DNA of 64,000 nucleotides from Alphaproteobacteria bacterium (GTDB lineage Bacteria; Pseudomonadota; Alphaproteobacteria; Caulobacterales; Aquidulcibacteraceae), in the NCBI GenBank assembly GCA_027485915.1, contig JAIXQA010000075.1, forward strand, positions 62,001-126,000. Reading direction: 5' to 3'. A program made the position numbers and the translations under genes. The notes under the pieces were generated by a model. That model did not search any database. It was not told the origin of the DNA and saw only the letters and a program-made list of their open reading frames with translations. Of this stretch, positions 61,553 through 64,000 are shown one piece after another. Position 1 is the stretch's first letter. Every line of letters starts with the position of its first letter.

Positions 61553-63418
61553 CTATTTCCTGCCAAACAAGCGCTCAATATCGGTTAGTGATAGTTTCAC
61601 AAAAGTCGGTCTGCCATGGTTGCATTGGCCAGAGCGCGGGGTGCGTTCCATGTCGCGCAATAGGAAGTTCATTTCTTCGGCACTCAAATGTCGACCCGCA
61701 CGGACGGAACCGTGGCACGCCATGGTGGCCAGCACTTCATCGATCCGCTCTTTCAGGGACAAGCCCTCATCATAGGCGGCCAAATCATCGGCCAAGTCTT
61801 GCAGCAATTTGTGCGTATTGACCTTGCCCAAAATCGCAGGCGTTTCGGTGACAGCAATGGCCCCGCGACCAAAATTCTCAATGCCCAAACCAAAGCGGGC
61901 AAACTCGTCTGCGCGCGCAAGCAAGCGCTCACAATCAGCTTCATCCATCTCAATAATGTCAGGGATAAGGCTAGGTTGGCGCGCGATTCCTTGGCCTTCC
62001 ATCGCGGCCTTCATGCGCTCCAAGGTTAGCCGTTCATGGGCGGCATGTTGGTCAACAATTACAAGACCATCGGACGTCTCGGCGATGACATAAGTCGCGT
62101 GAAGTTGGGCTTTAGCTGCCCCCAAGGGAAAAGAGGTTTCATCTTCAACCGGTGCGCCTGTATCGGATGGCACCTCAAAACTGGTGCGCGCCATGGGTTC
62201 GGAAAAGCCACTCAATAGCGAGCCTGCTTCGCGTCCTGCCTCAATTGCACCAGCATGAGGCTGATAGGGCAGATGGCTTGGCTGATAAGGGCTTAAACTG
62301 CCACCGCCACCACCGCGTGACCACGGCATGCCAAAGCCAGTTTGAGCGCCAAGTGCCCCCAAAGTGGCCTGCCCCAAAGCTTGCGGGCTTCGAATGCCGC
62401 TCGACCCCAAAGCATGGCGCAGGGCTCCAATGACGAGGCCGCGCACCAAGGCTGGGTCGCGAAAGCGTACCTCAGTCTTGGCGGGATGGACGTTCACATC
62501 GACCAGTTTCGGGTCCATTTCGAGGAAGAGAGCCAGAACAGGATGACGATCGCGCGCCAAGACGTCCTGATAGGCCGCCCGTGCAGCCCCCTTCAGAAGC
62601 GGGTCCTTCACGGGCCTGCCATTGACGAACAAATGCTGGTGGCGGGCATCGCCGCGCGCAGCTGTGGGCAGGCCGGCAAGGCCCGTTAAGCGCACTTCGG
62701 CCCGCTCGGTATCAATCACCAGCGCATCGGCAGCTGCATCGCGACCAAGGATGGCAGCAACGCGCGCCGACCTTTGGCTGGATGCATCAGAGCCTTCGGG
62801 ACTGACTTTCAGCGCGGTCCGCCCATCGAGATCGAGGGTGAAAGCCACGTCTGGGCGGGACAAGGCCAAGCGCTTGACCATGTCGGAAATGGCCAGGCTC
62901 TCCGATCTCGCAGACTTCATAAAATTGAGGCGGGCGGGGGTTGCAAAAAAGAGGTCACGCACTTCGACCCGCGTGCCCGATCGACTATTGGGCCACGGCG
63001 CGGGCATAGGGCCTTCCAGAACGCCACCTTCTACCCGCAAAGTCCAAGCCTGGTCGGCGTCTTTGGCGCGGGACGTGATGGTCAAGCGAGCTATGGCTCC
63101 GATGGAGGGCAAAGCTTCGCCGCGAAAGCCCATGGTGACGATATTGAGCAGGTCTAAATGCCCGTCGGCATCGGGGGCGAGTTTGGATGTGGCGTGTCGT
63201 TCTACCGCTAAGGTCAATTGATCCCGTGGGATACCGCTACCATCATCTTCGACCAAAAGCCGATTGATCCCGCCATCTTCGGCCAGAATCCGAACGGACT
63301 TTGCCCCGGCATCGAGCGCATTTTCCACCAGCTCTTTAACGGCCGCGGCGGGGCGCTCAATTACTTCGCCAGCGGCAATCTGGTTTATGGCATCAGGGGG
63401 AAGACGGGCAATGGTCAT
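61553..63418 (-). CDS. mutL: DNA mismatch repair protein MutL (endonuclease type)
   Basis: This 621-residue GHKL ATPase has NALDAGAKSVRILAEDGG, VEDDGSGI, GFRGEALPSIGAI at the N-terminus. The C-terminal dimerisation domain carries DQHAAHERLTLE (the DQHA(x)2E(x)4E endonuclease motif), ACHGSVRAG and CNHGRPTFVKL (the C-terminal Cys-x-His metal site). It nicks DNA during mismatch repair, as expected in bacteria without MutH. The linker (about residues 340-420) is Gly/Ser/Pro-rich. Confidence 0.96.
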   Translation of the reverse strand: MTIARLPPDAINQIAAGEVIERPAAAVKELVENALDAGAKSVRILAEDGGINRLLVEDDGSGIPRDQLTLAVERHATSKLAPDADGHLDLLNIVTMGFRGEALPSIGAIARLTITSRAKDADQAWTLRVEGGVLEGPMPAPWPNSRSGTRVEVRDLFFATPARLNFMKSARSESLAISDMVKRLALSRPDVAFTLDLDGRTALKVSPEGSDASSQRSARVAAILGRDAAADALVIDTERAEVRLTGLAGLPTAARGDARHQHLFVNGRPVKDPLLKGAARAAYQDVLARDRHPVLALFLEMDPKLVDVNVHPAKTEVRFRDPALVRGLVIGALRHALGSSGIRSPQALGQATLGALGAQTGFGMPWSRGGGGGSLSPYQPSHLPYQPHAGAIEAGREAGSLLSGFSEPMARTSFEVPSDTGAPVEDETSFPLGAAKAQLHATYVIAETSDGLVIVDQHAAHERLTLERMKAAMEGQGIARQPSLIPDIIEMDEADCERLLARADEFARFGLGIENFGRGAIAVTETPAILGKVNTHKLLQDLADDLAAYDEGLSLKERIDEVLATMACHGSVRAGRHLSAEEMNFLLRDMERTPRSGQCNHGRPTFVKLSLTDIERLFGRK

Positions 63419-63496
63419 GACACGACCATGCGCTTTCTAGCCTGAGTCGACCAGATGATCCTGCAATCATAAACGGTTTCTGCCAGTGGGTCTGGC

Positions 63497-64000
63497 CTAC
63501 ATGCCCGGCAGCTTGAAGCCGCGCGGCTTATTCTGCTGGATGCTAACAGGTTGTCCGCCCGTTGCATTGCGGATGGCAGCCTTTTCACTCCGCAAACGCT
63601 CAGCCTCAGCTTCAGCCATGAGTGGATCGGCTGGCTGGGTAGGGGGCGGAGCCACCAATCCCATGATACGGTCAGAGAGGTTCGTGGGCTTGCGCGCTAC
63701 GCCGCCAGTCTCTTCATCAATCACAGCTCGGATACGTGGGTCTGCATTGGTGCCGCCGGCTTTTTCTACCAACCAGCGTTCACCATCGGACGCAGTGGCA
63801 CCCATTTGCACGCCGAAAACAGCGCTGCGCGCTTGCAAATCGGCACGCAATTCCATTGGACGGGCCTCACCTGGGCGCGGTGGGCGCAGGTTGAATTCAG
63901 GCGGCACCACCAAGGGTGCTTTCGAGACGACGCGGAATTCGTCGGGCGCTGTTTTCTCGCTGCCCAAGGCTTGGCGTACGCTGGTGCATCCGCCCAAAGC
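63497..64000 (-). CDS. DUF3035 (BamF-like) lipoprotein, 5' end outside window
   Basis: 167 residues are visible. The frame is open to the window edge and begins just before Leu-Gly-Gly-Cys, a lipobox, so only the signal start is missing. The mature part has CTSVRQALGSEKTAPDEFRVVSKAPLVVPPEFNLRPPRPG, the DUF3035 hallmark, and ends in a disordered Ala/Arg/Gln tail with GFKLPGM. In Caulobacter the homologue BamF is a subunit of the outer-membrane beta-barrel assembly machine. mutL lies downstream on the same strand, a neighbourhood seen in relatives. Confidence 0.85.
   Translation of the reverse strand, partial: ALGGCTSVRQALGSEKTAPDEFRVVSKAPLVVPPEFNLRPPRPGEARPMELRADLQARSAVFGVQMGATASDGERWLVEKAGGTNADPRIRAVIDEETGGVARKPTNLSDRIMGLVAPPPTQPADPLMAEAEAERLRSEKAAIRNATGGQPVSIQQNKPRGFKLPGM

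Noticed and set aside
61553..63418. mutL as a possible truncated or mutated gene
   Set aside because: All N-terminal ATPase and C-terminal endonuclease motifs are present in one frame at normal length.

Overview
The window looks like a chromosome segment of a moderate-GC alphaproteobacterium of the Caulobacterales / Hyphomonadaceae type. The evidence is a TipN-like polarity protein, the erpA-dgt-SPOR-nagZ-scpA-scpB-tatABC string, a pyrB-pyrC-plsY-dprA-topA-rnr string, mutL beside a DUF3035 (BamF-like) lipoprotein gene, a globin-coupled chemoreceptor and curli-type genes with a CsgH-like protein. I cannot name the species. I see no prophage, insertion sequence, CRISPR array or rRNA operon.

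Layout. Bases 1-5371 hold a curli-like amyloid cluster: csgF (cut by the window edge), csgG, two curlin-repeat proteins of very different size, an unrecognised secreted-type protein and a small CsgH-like protein. Facing it is a soluble globin-coupled methyl-accepting protein (5381-6751), followed by a 0.6 kb gene-poor stretch. Bases 7377-20473 are accessory metabolism: a crotonase, a lipoprotein, a serine hydrolase with a G10 tract in front of its ribosome binding site, an ABM monooxygenase, an acyl-CoA dehydrogenase, a class 3 lipase, an SDR, an S46 dipeptidyl-peptidase, a PQQ-type sugar dehydrogenase, an MFS carrier, a DUF2817 peptidase-like protein and a dipeptide epimerase. Bases 20552-24393 are an Mla-type lipid transport operon (STAS-MlaE fusion, MlaF, MlaD, PqiC-like lipoprotein). 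It converges on the tipN-like gene, which has a 24-proline run.

Bases 27515-43941 are mixed: lipoproteins, tRNA-Lys(CTT), a lone Hpt protein, chorismate mutase, a GcvA-like LysR regulator, an aminotransferase, an acyltransferase 3, a lone TadG-like vWA protein, an HPP protein, a Tat-exported serine hydrolase, a second crotonase, an EEP-family protein, trmFO, xthA and a nitroreductase.

Bases 44019-63418 are housekeeping: erpA facing dgt; SPOR protein, nagZ, scpA, scpB and tatABC on the plus strand; then on the minus strand topA-rnr, and NUDIX-methyltransferase-pyrB-pyrC-plsY-dprA, and mutL. The dihydroorotase homologue has lost most of its metal ligands and is probably a structural partner of PyrB. 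Two genes I expect in this string, argS (after dgt) and serS (after tatC), are absent.

The best candidates for less-described biology are the curli-like cluster (a very long curlin with a proline-rich break, an unknown co-operonic protein and a CsgH-like protein with no signal peptide), the G10 tract, the TipN polyproline segment, and possible plus-strand transcription opposite tRNA-Lys.
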